This document shows positions 16,701-25,297 of a DNA stretch of 64,000 nucleotides, one piece after another. The notes beneath the pieces were generated by a model. It saw only the letters and a program-made list of their open reading frames with translations, was not told the DNA's origin and made no database searches. Each line of letters starts with the position of its first letter. Position 1 is the first letter of the stretch. The DNA comes from JAIEOG01 sp964519985 (GTDB taxonomy: Bacteria; Bdellovibrionota; FAC87; UBA2466). The stretch is taken from contig CAZFMF010000008.1 in the NCBI GenBank assembly GCA_964519985.1, forward strand, positions 41,115-105,114. Reading direction: 5' to 3'. The translations under genes were made by a program, and so were the position numbers.

Positions 16701-17505
16701 CTACGCCGCCCACCGTAAGCACCTCGCCACGCTGCCGGTAGTGGGTAGTAGCCCGCTCGGGAACCCGGTCGATCACAGCAACGTGAGCCACCTCATCACG
16801 CTGCAACACCCCCGCCGGCAGATCAAGGCGGTGTTCAAGCCGAGCGAGGGCGAGCAGCCGGGGCTACGGCAGCACATCCCGATGCACGCCGGGGCACAGG
16901 CGGCCCGGGAGTCGGCCGCTTCCCACGTAGCACAGATCGCCGGCTACCACGACCTCGTACCCGCTACTACACTCCGCCACCACGAGGGGCAGCACGGCAG
17001 TGTGCAGCGGTTCGTCGGGGACGGTATCCTGGCGGCCAAGCTCGGGCACGAGGAGCGGTTCGGGAGCAACCACCACGACGTGCGGCGGGCGGCGGCATTC
17101 GACTACCTGATCGGCAACACCGACCGCCACCTCGGGAATTGGCTGGTGCGGCCGACCCCGCACGGCGATAAGATTACCCTCATCGACCACGGGCTAGCGT
17201 TCCCCGACAAGCACCCGACCGGGGCGGCGTGGCACCACGAGGAGATGATCCGCCGCACCTACCTCCACCGGACGGGCGGTAACGATCCGCCGCCGAACCC
17301 GGGCGGGAGCGACCCGGACGGTAAGTGGCTCGCCATCCGCCGGACGCTGACCGAGCACGGCCTGTCGAGCAAGGCCATAGCCGACACGGGCAAGCGGTGG
17401 CGGGTGCTGACGAGCGGCCGATTCCACTTCGGGGAGCTGCTGAGTGAGCACCCGGACTACCTGATCGGTAAGCTCAACACCGCCTCCACCCGGTCCGGAG
17501 TATAA
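13762..17505 (+). CDS. portal polyprotein: portal + ADP-ribosyltransferase-like + TIGR02996 + kinase-like
   Basis: A 1247-aa protein, over twice the usual portal length. Residues 1-470 are an HK97-type portal (YRNVVYTAVSSMMRVLSS; FYVLPTALCIPNP; TDVVEMMDKAFWSVYRQGPR). A P/K-rich linker runs to about 590. Residues 593-700 look like an ADP-ribosyltransferase fold (GVTVLYHETPAKNIDSILTN; WYTLTDSLPGA; RHVVEIHLP). A TIGR02996 unit (NPEHRTEAV, YADALDDVG) is at 712-765, followed by helices. AQSAFTDSLGGTLV at about 911-924 copies the capsid-protein maturation region. Residues 1015-1160 carry PI3/4-kinase-like motifs: IKAVFKP, DYLIGNTDRHLGNWL and LIDHGLAFP. This fits a processed polyvalent protein delivered with the virion. 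Confidence 0.85.
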   Translation: MNYTGSFSLNSLGLGQSGLMQAYQTGMTAQSDATGYKPFAYNPDSGKVRRPRQGDPAVDSFQRYLEASMANNLPSYPLSNPFNHAAHYRNVVYTAVSSMMRVLSSASIRLEIKRDGKGGMASVAGDSRDHDYVEFKDHYLSDFLRSPNPADDFASFLGKCILQYHLTGRLLIWGVPNKWGLPVRFYVLPTALCIPNPGVPTDRYPMGAWRIQNYYPSSGMVGILPGPAAGIASTPGALIDAREIYVMNNPHPLFNWASLSGLDAMGVQTDVVEMMDKAFWSVYRQGPRIAGILTAPGATADQIDDLNSAINSTYAGPDNAGKIWTTGGRVDAPSFTPISLGPEQLDITARATYEAQIIAAVTGQDRTVLGLKTDGVGSYSERWAAMADVRERTYIPWLGMLASMLTRGPVRDWGLEDKGVRVAIRLPRLNDPVMVQADTNAGAADGTMTTDEVRARRDMGPDPLGLGHLPPAIRTMTLQLAAEQGGLPPNPTPPGDDGSEETVDIADPSDDGTALGALRASREEPEGEPIASTAQVEAAQQARAKTGQPRKPAGSSAGKKSPKPKPKTSGGGKGPPIKKAITAPDDGDDLARGVTVLYHETPAKNIDSILTNGLRQNPHMRSPKWYTLTDSLPGAINYTSGATDRHVVEIHLPPDAMDRYVWPKPGASDHYGNQYAVRGTVPAEYIRAVHAPDDNGEFVRQTVGEHKALPENPEHRTEAVYGLHLALQADPLNHGLRQVYADALDDVGASHEATVHRAIAVAHLHGDENHPEVREQFHGLYHAADPELSKVASHIAHEYSERVVDHGNEYGPVEHLDDVLGGAAYRHASRANQNVRLGNYRQASLEHGWASNVHGEAADEYAARAAYRNSSEALHRHGHALNAIAEAANRVARTTLGTVPEARTIKSDIAQSAFTDSLGGTLVPAAGSATVPTKKKRRVLRGHEAHDVIERAVADVLGVPAAVEAKAELADPDPVPAFDRYAAHRKHLATLPVVGSSPLGNPVDHSNVSHLITLQHPRRQIKAVFKPSEGEQPGLRQHIPMHAGAQAARESAASHVAQIAGYHDLVPATTLRHHEGQHGSVQRFVGDGILAAKLGHEERFGSNHHDVRRAAAFDYLIGNTDRHLGNWLVRPTPHGDKITLIDHGLAFPDKHPTGAAWHHEEMIRRTYLHRTGGNDPPPNPGGSDPDGKWLAIRRTLTEHGLSSKAIADTGKRWRVLTSGRFHFGELLSEHPDYLIGKLNTASTRSGV

Positions 17506-17506
17506 C

Positions 17507-18007
17507 GTGCTCGCCCCGCACCACGACTTCGACCCGACGACCGACGAGGGGGCTCTGGCGGCAGCCATTAGGGCAGCCCCGCACGACGATACCCCTAAGT
17601 TGGTGATGGCGGATTGGCAGGACGACCACGGTAGTTCGGCAGTCGCCGCCATGTACCGGCACGTCGTCGGTAACGGCCCCCGGTCGCCGCGTTACGACGG
17701 TCCACTCACCTCGGAAGACGGGTATGCGGTAAGCCGTCACGCCGGGCTACTGTCGGAAATCGCAACGGGGAACCGCCGCGAGTATCACGACACAATGGGG
17801 GCGGCCAACGCCGCGGCTGACTACGCCCGGATCGCCGCAGCCAACCCGTCGAACCGACCCGCCGGCCACCACCGGGCGGCTGTCGATCAACACGTACAAG
17901 CCGTCATCGGGCACGACGACCGCTTTGACGACGGCCACCACGCTCGCGCCAACCTCGCCCACCGGTTTGCCATTGCCGTACACCGTCGCCTAGCGGAGCA
18001 AGCCTAA
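17507..18007 (+). CDS. TIGR02996-domain protein, tandem paralog 1
   Basis: A 166-aa protein starting at GTG one base after the portal stop. The N-terminus HHDFDPTTDEGALAAAIR and DTPKLVMADWQDDHGS is nearly repeated in the gene at 18272, so the two are tandem paralogs flanking an 87-aa ORF. The tail is helical and histidine-rich (HHRAAVDQHVQAVIGHDD; ANLAHRFAIAVHRRLAEQ). Function unknown. Confidence 0.72.
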   Translation: MLAPHHDFDPTTDEGALAAAIRAAPHDDTPKLVMADWQDDHGSSAVAAMYRHVVGNGPRSPRYDGPLTSEDGYAVSRHAGLLSEIATGNRREYHDTMGAANAAADYARIAAANPSNRPAGHHRAAVDQHVQAVIGHDDRFDDGHHARANLAHRFAIAVHRRLAEQA

Positions 18008-18008
18008 C

Positions 18009-18272
18009 ATGCGGGTCGATCTGCACGAGTTGTCGCCCGACGGGGTACACGTCCTCGCCGGGAGTTACGTCCTCCACGCCGGGAACATCCGCCCGGTGCC
18101 GAGCCAAGTGCCCGGCTCCTTGACGCTGCTCAACAACGTGCTCGCCGGGGTGACGATCCCGGTGCCGGGCGGCGACAGCATCACCCCGCTCACGGACCCG
18201 AAGGGGTGGCTGGAAGGGCTGCACACCCGCCTGCGGTCGCCGTACCTCCAAGCTAGCAAGGCGGTGGCGTGA
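18009..18272 (+). CDS. hypothetical protein
   Basis: An 87-aa protein, beta-rich (MRVDLHELSPDGVHVLAGSY; LTLLNNVLAGVTIPVPGG). It sits between two TIGR02996 paralogs with 1-bp spacings, the last base of its stop being the first of the next ATG. No recognised family. Confidence 0.5.
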   Translation: MRVDLHELSPDGVHVLAGSYVLHAGNIRPVPSQVPGSLTLLNNVLAGVTIPVPGGDSITPLTDPKGWLEGLHTRLRSPYLQASKAVA

Positions 18273-18790
18273 TGCTGGAGCCGTACCACGACTTCGACCC
18301 GACCACGGACGAGGGGGCGTTGGTCGCCGCTATAAGGGCGGACCCTCACGCGGACACGCCGAAACTTGTCATGGCCGACTGGCAGGACGACCACGGCAGT
18401 CCGGTCGTGGCGGCGATGTATCGCGGGGCGGTTAAAGGCGGCGATACGCCGAAATATGTCGGTCCGCTCACTGCTGCCGACGGGGCGGCTGTAAGCCGGC
18501 ACGCGGGAATGTTGTCAGGGCTGGTCAAGCGGCGACCGGCTAATCCGCACGTCCGCGGGTCATTACCATACGCGGTCAACGTGGCCGCGACGTATGCTCA
18601 GCACGCCGCTACAGACGGTCCGATGACGGGGGCGGGGTTAGTTCGGGTCAACCGACACGCGATGGCCGCCGACTTTCACACCGATGCCTTGATGCACCAC
18701 GCGATGAGTCGGACGCTCACCAACCGACAAGCCAATCTTGCCCACCGATTCGCTTACAGCATCCACCGCCGACTCGGCGGGCAGGAGTAA
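18272..18790 (+). CDS. TIGR02996-domain protein, tandem paralog 2
   Basis: A 172-aa protein. YHDFDPTTDEGALVAAIR, DTPKLVMADWQDDHGS and the end ANLAHRFAYSIHRRLGGQE mirror the 17507 gene, while the middle has diverged. This shows duplication of the gene (possibly with the 87-aa ORF) followed by change of the central helical region. TGATG coupling to the gene before. Confidence 0.72.
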   Translation: MLEPYHDFDPTTDEGALVAAIRADPHADTPKLVMADWQDDHGSPVVAAMYRGAVKGGDTPKYVGPLTAADGAAVSRHAGMLSGLVKRRPANPHVRGSLPYAVNVAATYAQHAATDGPMTGAGLVRVNRHAMAADFHTDALMHHAMSRTLTNRQANLAHRFAYSIHRRLGGQE

Positions 18791-18791
18791 T

Positions 18792-21700
18792 ATGTCCGAC
18801 TACATCAAGGCCGCCGACCTGCATACCGCCCTCGTCCGCGTCCGGGACGAGACGAAGGCGAAGGTGTGGGCGGAAGCCTACGCTGCCGGCCGCAAGGATG
18901 AACAGGATCAGTACGCGAAGGCCATCCAGCTCGTCACGCTGGGGCGAGCACTCACGGGCGGCCAACAGGTCGTGACGCAGCCGCTCGGGAACACTTCGGG
19001 AACAGCTTGGGAACAGTTCCTCGCCGCCCCTACTACGGTCGCGGACCCGGTAGCCGAGGCGGCTCGGAACGTGAAGGCGTTCGCCGAGAACCCCGCCCTA
19101 CCCCGCCGCGAGAACCCGGACGGCCCCGCCTACGGTAAGCTCTTGCAACTCACGGAGGGGTGGGTCCACCCGGACGGGGCGGTGACGGTGCTGCACAGCC
19201 CGGCGGAGGCCCACGTCGCCGCCCTCGCCGAAGCGGACCCCGGGGTGTCGCAGGCGTTCCACGCGAGCCTCGCCCGCCACGCCCACCGGAAGCACCCGGG
19301 CGAGTTCGTGGACGACGACGTGAAAGACTACGCTTTCGACAAGGGGTTCATCCACCTCACGGGCCGGGGCCGCACGATCGAGGCGACCGGGAAGCACGAG
19401 ATGCTGTTGAAGCACCGCAAGTTCCTCAAAGAGCTGGCGATGCGGGCGACCACGCTCGTGTTCCGGCCTGTGGACGGAGATGACTACGAGGTGAAGGCGA
19501 AGCGTGAGGGTAAGGCCATTCCCGCCAACCCCCGCCACCGCACCGCCGACGTACTCGGCACGCACGCGGTGGTGCAGGACGCCCTGAGCCGGGGCGACAC
19601 GCAGTACGCCAACCGACAGCGGGAGATTCACGCCGACGCCCTTGACGACGCCGGGGCCGTGCGGGAAGCCGCGTTGGAGCGGGTGCTGGCGGGGCAGCAG
19701 CCGGCGAGCCACCTAGCGGCCACGTTCAAGAACGCCGCCAACCTCAAGCGGGCCGCGAGGAGCCGGACGGAGGCGGCTCACGGGACAACAGAAGAAGCGT
19801 ACCAACAGTCTCTCGATAACGGCCCGCTCATCGGCGATACGAACGGCATCGTTATCGACCACGCCGGGCGAGCGTTCGATTGGTCGCACGGGGCACAATT
19901 CTCATCCCGTCTCGGCGAGCAGAAAGCGGCAGGTGAGCATCACGACCGGGCTGCATGGCGGCACGACCGGACCGCCGCCGGCATGATCGAGCGGGGGTTT
20001 CCCGAACTCGCCGCCCTCCACCGCCACGCCGCCGAGCAGCATCGCATCGCCGCCGCGTACAACGCCGCCGCACATTATGCGGACACGCAGCGGACGGTGA
20101 AGGCCCAAGATTTCGAGGAGGGGGCGAGTGTAGCCCACATGCCGGCCGCGAAGTTCACCCCGGAGCAGATGACCGACATCCACCGATACAACTCGCACAT
20201 GAGCGACCACATGGACGAGCACGGCCAGATTCACCAGCTCTACGGCGAGGAGACGCCGGGGCTGAGGACGCAGGAGCAGTACCTTACGAGCGGCAAGCTT
20301 TTGGAGGAGAGCGACCGGCTCGGGCACGCCGAGCACGTCCGCCGGTATCACCCGAAATTCGATCCGCACCACGCGAACGAGATGATGCTAGACGCCGCGG
20401 ACATCGGCGACGAACCCGGGCATCGGTACTGGCGGAACCGGCTCGCGGACACGCACCTACTTCTCCAAGAAGCCGCCGAGAAGGAAGGACATGACGCCCT
20501 CCGTAACGCCCACCGCGACGCTTACAGGAAGCTGTCCGGGAACCACTATTTCTCCAGCAGTGAGACAGCCCACGCCATCCTCGCCCACGGCGGCGACGTA
20601 GGGGCGGCGGCGAAGGCGGCCACCAAGATCGCCCTCGACATGACGAAGCCGGGCAGCATGGTGTACACGAAGCGGGGGGAGGAGCACGCCGTCTTATTCC
20701 GGCCGATGAGTCACGCCGACACCGCCGCCGCTCACAGCGAGGCGGCGACCGCCATCGACGCACAGCCTTATGAGTACCGCCCCCTCACCCGCGACGACAT
20801 CGACAATCGGCTCGCCCGGACGAGCTACCACGCGATCTTCTCGAAGGGGCCGAACGGCGGGATGGTTCATCACAAGGTGAACGGTACTCTCCAGACGTGG
20901 AAGACGCGGCCGGGTGAGTTCCGACTGCCGACCAAGACGGGCGGCATGTATGGTCGGGGCAGTGAGATCACGCACGCCAACCTGCACGAGTTCTACACGA
21001 TTGATGAAGCCCCGGGGGCCGCCCGGCGAGCCGCAAGGGATGCCCACTATACCGCCGCCGCCCTACACCGCGAGGCCGCCACCGGCGACCACCTCAACCG
21101 TGAGGTGAAGGCGATCCGCACCAACTACGCCAAGATGGAGCAGCACGAGGGGTCGCACGAGCCGCAGGTGGGCGATTACGACGAGGACGACGCGGATACT
21201 AGCAACCCCGTCCACTCGCAGTTCTACCGGTCCGAGAAGCTGTTCAACGAGAGCGAGCGGGCGGGCCACCTGCACACGTTGCAACGGCAGTACCCGGACT
21301 TCGACCCGCACGTCATTAACGAGAAGGTGCTGGACGCCGCAGACCTCGGAGATGCCGCCGGCCATCGTTACTGGAAACGCCGGCTCGCCGACGCCCACCT
21401 GATGATGCATTTCGAGCAGGACACGTCGAGCGGCCCGGGCGGACACTACGATCAGGCTCTCACTCTGAGCGGTAACAGTACGTTCAGCCCGGCCCACATC
21501 GTCGCGGCACACATGGTCGTCCACCACAAGGGCGATGTCGGAGCGGCGGCGAAGGCAGCGGGCGAGCTGGCTATCAAGGAGACCCCGCCGGACATGCTCG
21601 GCCACGTCCGTAAGGTCATGGGCGACGACCCGTTCCGGGTGCGGCCGGGTAAGGAGCATACGGACGCCGCTATCAACCACGATTACGCGGCACAGTCCGT

Positions 21701-24413
21701 CAAGTTCTCGCCCGAGACGTACCGCCCACTCACGCACGCTGATATGGAGCGGTACGCGCCGGGCACGCACCACCCCGGGCTCTATGTGCCGGCCGCCGCT
21801 AACAATCTACCGGCCGTTCACGGTACGGATAAGGCGGTCGTCTACGCCTGGAACGGCATACAGCACGGATCGAATCCGGGCGAATTCTCGATGGACGTGA
21901 TGACCCCGCACGGGGTTAAAATCGGGACCGTCACGCACGAGAATGTAGGTGACTACCACACCATCGACACCGACGCCCGGGACCGCCGCAACGAACTCGT
22001 CCAGATGCATCAGGTCGCCGCCCTACTCCACCGGGAGGCGAGCACGGGCGATCACCTTAACCGCGAGGTGAAGGCGGTCCGGTGGAACACCGAGAAGGCC
22101 GAACACCATGAGGGCGTGCCCGGGGCGATGCGGGACGAGAACAGTGACGACACATACGTGGGCGACTACCACGAGGACGACGCCGGGCCGGAGCCGGTCC
22201 ACTCGCCGTACCACCGCTCCAACGCCCTGCTCGATAACAGCGACGAGCACGTTAGTAAGCTCGCCGACCGCTATCCGCACCTCGACCCGCGGCAGGTCAA
22301 CGAGAACATGCTGGACGCCGCCGACACGGGCGACGAGGCGGGACACCGGTACTGGAAACGGCGGCTCGGGGACGTACATCTCATGCTGGCGGGCGAGGCC
22401 CACGCCGCGGGCGACAATGACTTGGCCGCCGAGCACGACAAGTTCGCCACGCACCTGCACGGCAAGAGCGGCAACCAACTAGACGAGGAGCACGAGGCCG
22501 CCGCCCACCTGATCGCCCACCACAAGGGGGACGTGGCGGCGGCGGCCCGGCACGCGAGCGAGGCGGCGATCAAGGCGACGGACCCGGAGCTGGTCAAGAA
22601 CGTAGCCACGAAAGGACCGACCAACAGCGACGTCTCCGGACCGCATTACGATGCGTACCATTACCACCTCGACGCGGTCCGGAGTATCAGCCACGCCCCC
22701 GACACGTACCGCCCGCTCACGCTGCACGACATCGACCGTCACGAAGCGGGCGAATTTGTCCAGTTCTTCCGTAAGCCTCGGACGCCCGGTGAGTCGCCGC
22801 ACATGCGGACGTTCTCGGTCGGCAAAGTACGGCGGGGATCGTCGCCGAACGAGTTCCACCTGCCGGCGTACTCCGGACAGGCGATCACTCATGAGAACAT
22901 GCACGACGTAGAAACCATCGACACCGACGCCCACCAGCACCGGCTCGACCTGCAACAGATGCACCAAGTGGCCGCGTTGCTACACCGGGAGGCGGCGACG
23001 GGCGACCACGAGAAGCGGGAGGTGAAGGCCGAGCGGAAGGCGTTCGCCCCCGGCATCGAGGCGAAGCCCGGGGCCGCCGGCCGCACGCTCCACCCGACCG
23101 CCGGCCACCCCGCCGCCGACAACAACGAGGCGGCCCTGCACGCGGCGATGCTAGTCCAGCCGCATGACATGACGCCCCGCATGGTGCTAGCGGACTATTA
23201 CGACGACCACGACCAGCCCCACACCGCGGCCCTGCACCGGTTCGTGGCGGAGCCGACGCGGTCGAACTTCGACACGCTGGCGGCGTTCCACGAACACCCG
23301 AGTGAGGTGGCTCATACGGTCGAGCACGCCGCCGCTATGCACGCGGACGCGACGATCCCGCGGTGGGTCGCTGTGGACCGTGGTGTTGATTACGAAGACG
23401 AACGCCGTCACCCGGCTACGGGGGCGATCCCCCCGACCGGACTGCGGAACGAACTCAACAACGTGATCCACCGCAACGCCTACCACCCGTCGGTACAGCG
23501 ATTCCCGGCGGACTCCCCGAGCCGTACCGAACGCCGCTTGACCCGGGATTCGTTGATGTGGCATCACCAACGGTACGGCGAGGAACAGGCTAACTTCGCC
23601 GCCGCCCACGCCGACCCGTCCACCGTCGCCGACTGGGGGCCGGACCCGATCAGCGAGACGGGCCACGCCTTCGCCCACACGCTCCACCACGCCGCCGCCG
23701 AGGCCCACCGCCACGCCCGGGACTACCTGACCGAGCAGGACGCCCTCGACAAGCCTACCACGAACGACGGCCCGATCCCCGAGGGCGTGTGGCGGCACCC
23801 GCGGCTGGGGCGGGAGGGTAAGGCGATCGCCGACCCGGCCCCGCACGGGTACTGTCCGGACTGTAAGGGCGTGAACAGCGACGAGAAGACGTGTCCGACG
23901 TGCGGAGCGTTCGACAAGAACCCGAAATATTCTTATGTAGGGGTAGAGTTGACGGGTGAGATGGCGGACTATTTACGCTCCGCCGGGGTTATGATTCCCG
24001 ACGCGGACTTGGCGAAGGACGGCCGCGAGACGAATCCCCACGTCACCGTGCGGTACGGACTCCACGAAAACGACGGGTACGCGACGCATGCGACGCTCAC
24101 CGGGGTCGGGCCGGTGTCGGTGCGGTTCGCGTCGAAGCTAGCGGTGTTCAGCAACAAGGACGCGGACGTGATTCATGTGCCAGTGCGGTCGGGCGGGTTG
24201 CGACGACTCAACGGTATGCTCGCCGCCCTACCTCACACCGACACCCACGACGGGTATAAGCCGCACGCCACGATCGCGTATGTGAAGCCCGGGCTGGGGG
24301 CGAAGTATATTAAGGAACTCCCCGCCCCACCCGCGACCCGGGACACAATCGGCACCGTGACGTTCTCAAACCCGGCGAAGACGACCCGCGTCATTAACTT
24401 GGAGGCAGAATGA
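18792..24413 (+). CDS. giant repeat polyprotein with C-terminal 2H phosphoesterase
   Basis: A 1873-aa protein starting at ATG 18792. A TIGR02996-like unit (IPANPRHRTADV ... HADALDDAG) is near residue 243. Three tandem repeats of about 320 aa span roughly 450-1410; each has a head like DPHHANEMMLDAADIGDEPG, then GHRYWKRRL, a GDVGAAAKAA helix, YRPLTHAD, and a tail ALLHREASTGDHLNREVKA. A second TIGR02996 unit follows at about 1444 (DMTPRMVLADYYDDH). CPDC/CPTC make a zinc ribbon at about 1687-1706. The last 170 residues hold the two H-x-T/x motifs of a 2H phosphoesterase (NPHVTVRY about 1748; KPHATIAYVKPG about 1823). K-A motifs at repeat ends suggest proteolytic processing. It is probably packaged in the head; the substrate of the 2H domain is unknown. 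Confidence 0.8.
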   Translation: MSDYIKAADLHTALVRVRDETKAKVWAEAYAAGRKDEQDQYAKAIQLVTLGRALTGGQQVVTQPLGNTSGTAWEQFLAAPTTVADPVAEAARNVKAFAENPALPRRENPDGPAYGKLLQLTEGWVHPDGAVTVLHSPAEAHVAALAEADPGVSQAFHASLARHAHRKHPGEFVDDDVKDYAFDKGFIHLTGRGRTIEATGKHEMLLKHRKFLKELAMRATTLVFRPVDGDDYEVKAKREGKAIPANPRHRTADVLGTHAVVQDALSRGDTQYANRQREIHADALDDAGAVREAALERVLAGQQPASHLAATFKNAANLKRAARSRTEAAHGTTEEAYQQSLDNGPLIGDTNGIVIDHAGRAFDWSHGAQFSSRLGEQKAAGEHHDRAAWRHDRTAAGMIERGFPELAALHRHAAEQHRIAAAYNAAAHYADTQRTVKAQDFEEGASVAHMPAAKFTPEQMTDIHRYNSHMSDHMDEHGQIHQLYGEETPGLRTQEQYLTSGKLLEESDRLGHAEHVRRYHPKFDPHHANEMMLDAADIGDEPGHRYWRNRLADTHLLLQEAAEKEGHDALRNAHRDAYRKLSGNHYFSSSETAHAILAHGGDVGAAAKAATKIALDMTKPGSMVYTKRGEEHAVLFRPMSHADTAAAHSEAATAIDAQPYEYRPLTRDDIDNRLARTSYHAIFSKGPNGGMVHHKVNGTLQTWKTRPGEFRLPTKTGGMYGRGSEITHANLHEFYTIDEAPGAARRAARDAHYTAAALHREAATGDHLNREVKAIRTNYAKMEQHEGSHEPQVGDYDEDDADTSNPVHSQFYRSEKLFNESERAGHLHTLQRQYPDFDPHVINEKVLDAADLGDAAGHRYWKRRLADAHLMMHFEQDTSSGPGGHYDQALTLSGNSTFSPAHIVAAHMVVHHKGDVGAAAKAAGELAIKETPPDMLGHVRKVMGDDPFRVRPGKEHTDAAINHDYAAQSVKFSPETYRPLTHADMERYAPGTHHPGLYVPAAANNLPAVHGTDKAVVYAWNGIQHGSNPGEFSMDVMTPHGVKIGTVTHENVGDYHTIDTDARDRRNELVQMHQVAALLHREASTGDHLNREVKAVRWNTEKAEHHEGVPGAMRDENSDDTYVGDYHEDDAGPEPVHSPYHRSNALLDNSDEHVSKLADRYPHLDPRQVNENMLDAADTGDEAGHRYWKRRLGDVHLMLAGEAHAAGDNDLAAEHDKFATHLHGKSGNQLDEEHEAAAHLIAHHKGDVAAAARHASEAAIKATDPELVKNVATKGPTNSDVSGPHYDAYHYHLDAVRSISHAPDTYRPLTLHDIDRHEAGEFVQFFRKPRTPGESPHMRTFSVGKVRRGSSPNEFHLPAYSGQAITHENMHDVETIDTDAHQHRLDLQQMHQVAALLHREAATGDHEKREVKAERKAFAPGIEAKPGAAGRTLHPTAGHPAADNNEAALHAAMLVQPHDMTPRMVLADYYDDHDQPHTAALHRFVAEPTRSNFDTLAAFHEHPSEVAHTVEHAAAMHADATIPRWVAVDRGVDYEDERRHPATGAIPPTGLRNELNNVIHRNAYHPSVQRFPADSPSRTERRLTRDSLMWHHQRYGEEQANFAAAHADPSTVADWGPDPISETGHAFAHTLHHAAAEAHRHARDYLTEQDALDKPTTNDGPIPEGVWRHPRLGREGKAIADPAPHGYCPDCKGVNSDEKTCPTCGAFDKNPKYSYVGVELTGEMADYLRSAGVMIPDADLAKDGRETNPHVTVRYGLHENDGYATHATLTGVGPVSVRFASKLAVFSNKDADVIHVPVRSGGLRRLNGMLAALPHTDTHDGYKPHATIAYVKPGLGAKYIKELPAPPATRDTIGTVTFSNPAKTTRVINLEAE

Positions 24414-24889
24414 CCGACCGCTCGGTGATCTACGACGCGGCCAACGACCGCTACATCGGGGTCCACCGGTGGCGGAAGCCGGGGCACAGCCCGCGGTGGC
24501 GGGCCGCCCTCGTCATCAATGACCGGCTGGTAGAGCTCGCGTCGTTCCAGTCCCGGGAGGACGCCGCCGACCGGGTGGTGGCGTACTTCAAGGAGCGGTA
24601 CGGGCGGAACTGGGCGAGGGTCGTGGCGGCCCGGACGAGCGGCGGGGGGATGCACCTCACCCGCATCCGGAAGGCGGGCGGGGCGTACATGGCGGACGTG
24701 TGGCTGTGTAACACGCCCGTGACCGCGACGCCCGCGATGGTGCGGGACCGGCGGGGGGCGGCCGGGAAGGGGTGGGCGACGAAGGCGGATGCCCGGCGGG
24801 CGGTCCACGAGTTGAAGCGGCGGCTCGGGGCGAAGGGCGACAACCTGAACCGGCCGCATTTGCTACGACTTGCCGACGCGGTGGCATAA
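24410..24889 (+). CDS. AP2-like DNA-binding protein
   Basis: A 159-aa basic protein. Residues 15-62 (GVHRWRKPGHSPRWRAALVI ... FQSREDAADRVVAYF) match the AP2/ERF-type three-strand plus helix layout common in phage and homing proteins. A second, weaker unit lies at 80-145 (GMHLTRIRKAGGAYMADVWL; WATKADARRAVHELKRRL). There is no nuclease motif. ATGA coupling to the giant gene. It could be a regulator or a degraded homing protein that kept only its DNA-binding part. Confidence 0.6.
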   Translation: MTDRSVIYDAANDRYIGVHRWRKPGHSPRWRAALVINDRLVELASFQSREDAADRVVAYFKERYGRNWARVVAARTSGGGMHLTRIRKAGGAYMADVWLCNTPVTATPAMVRDRRGAAGKGWATKADARRAVHELKRRLGAKGDNLNRPHLLRLADAVA

Positions 24890-24894
24890 CAGTA

Positions 24895-25275
24895 TTATTC
24901 GCCGAGCGGGTTCATATCCAATACCACCCGTAGCATCGCGTTGAGGGGCGGCCACTGCCGGCCGTCCCCGCCAACGGGGGTCTTCCGCTCGGCCGCCGCC
25001 TGTCGGAACCGCGGCCCCTTCTCGCTCAGCAGCAGCTTGTTCAGGTCGCACACGGCCGCTTCCAGGTGCAGGTAGATCGAGAAAATATAGTCCTGAGCCA
25101 CCACCGCCGGGTCGGGCGGTACTTCGGTCGGCTCGGGCGGCGGTTGCACGATAGGGCTCGGCGGTAGTTCTACCGCGGGCGGTAGCATCGTAGTTAGCAC
25201 GTCGGCCTTCACTTCTGCCGGCTTAGTACCACTCCCACCCGTCTTACCGTCCGCCCCACCACGAGACTGCCCCAT
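24895..25275 (-). CDS. hypothetical protein, proline-rich linker plus helix
   Basis: A 126-aa protein on the minus strand inside the plus-strand head module. I choose the ATG at 25275 because GGAGG lies 5 bases upstream; a TTG 18 bases earlier also fits. The middle is proline-rich (ELPPSPIVQPPPEPTEVPP), followed by a helical domain (FSIYLHLEAAVCDLNKLLLS). It is transcribed divergently from the protease gene, with a palindrome between them. Function unknown. Confidence 0.5.
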   Translation of the reverse strand: MGQSRGGADGKTGGSGTKPAEVKADVLTTMLPPAVELPPSPIVQPPPEPTEVPPDPAVVAQDYIFSIYLHLEAAVCDLNKLLLSEKGPRFRQAAAERKTPVGGDGRQWPPLNAMLRVVLDMNPLGE

Positions 25276-25297
25276 CGGTTCCTCCACGTTCAAAGCC

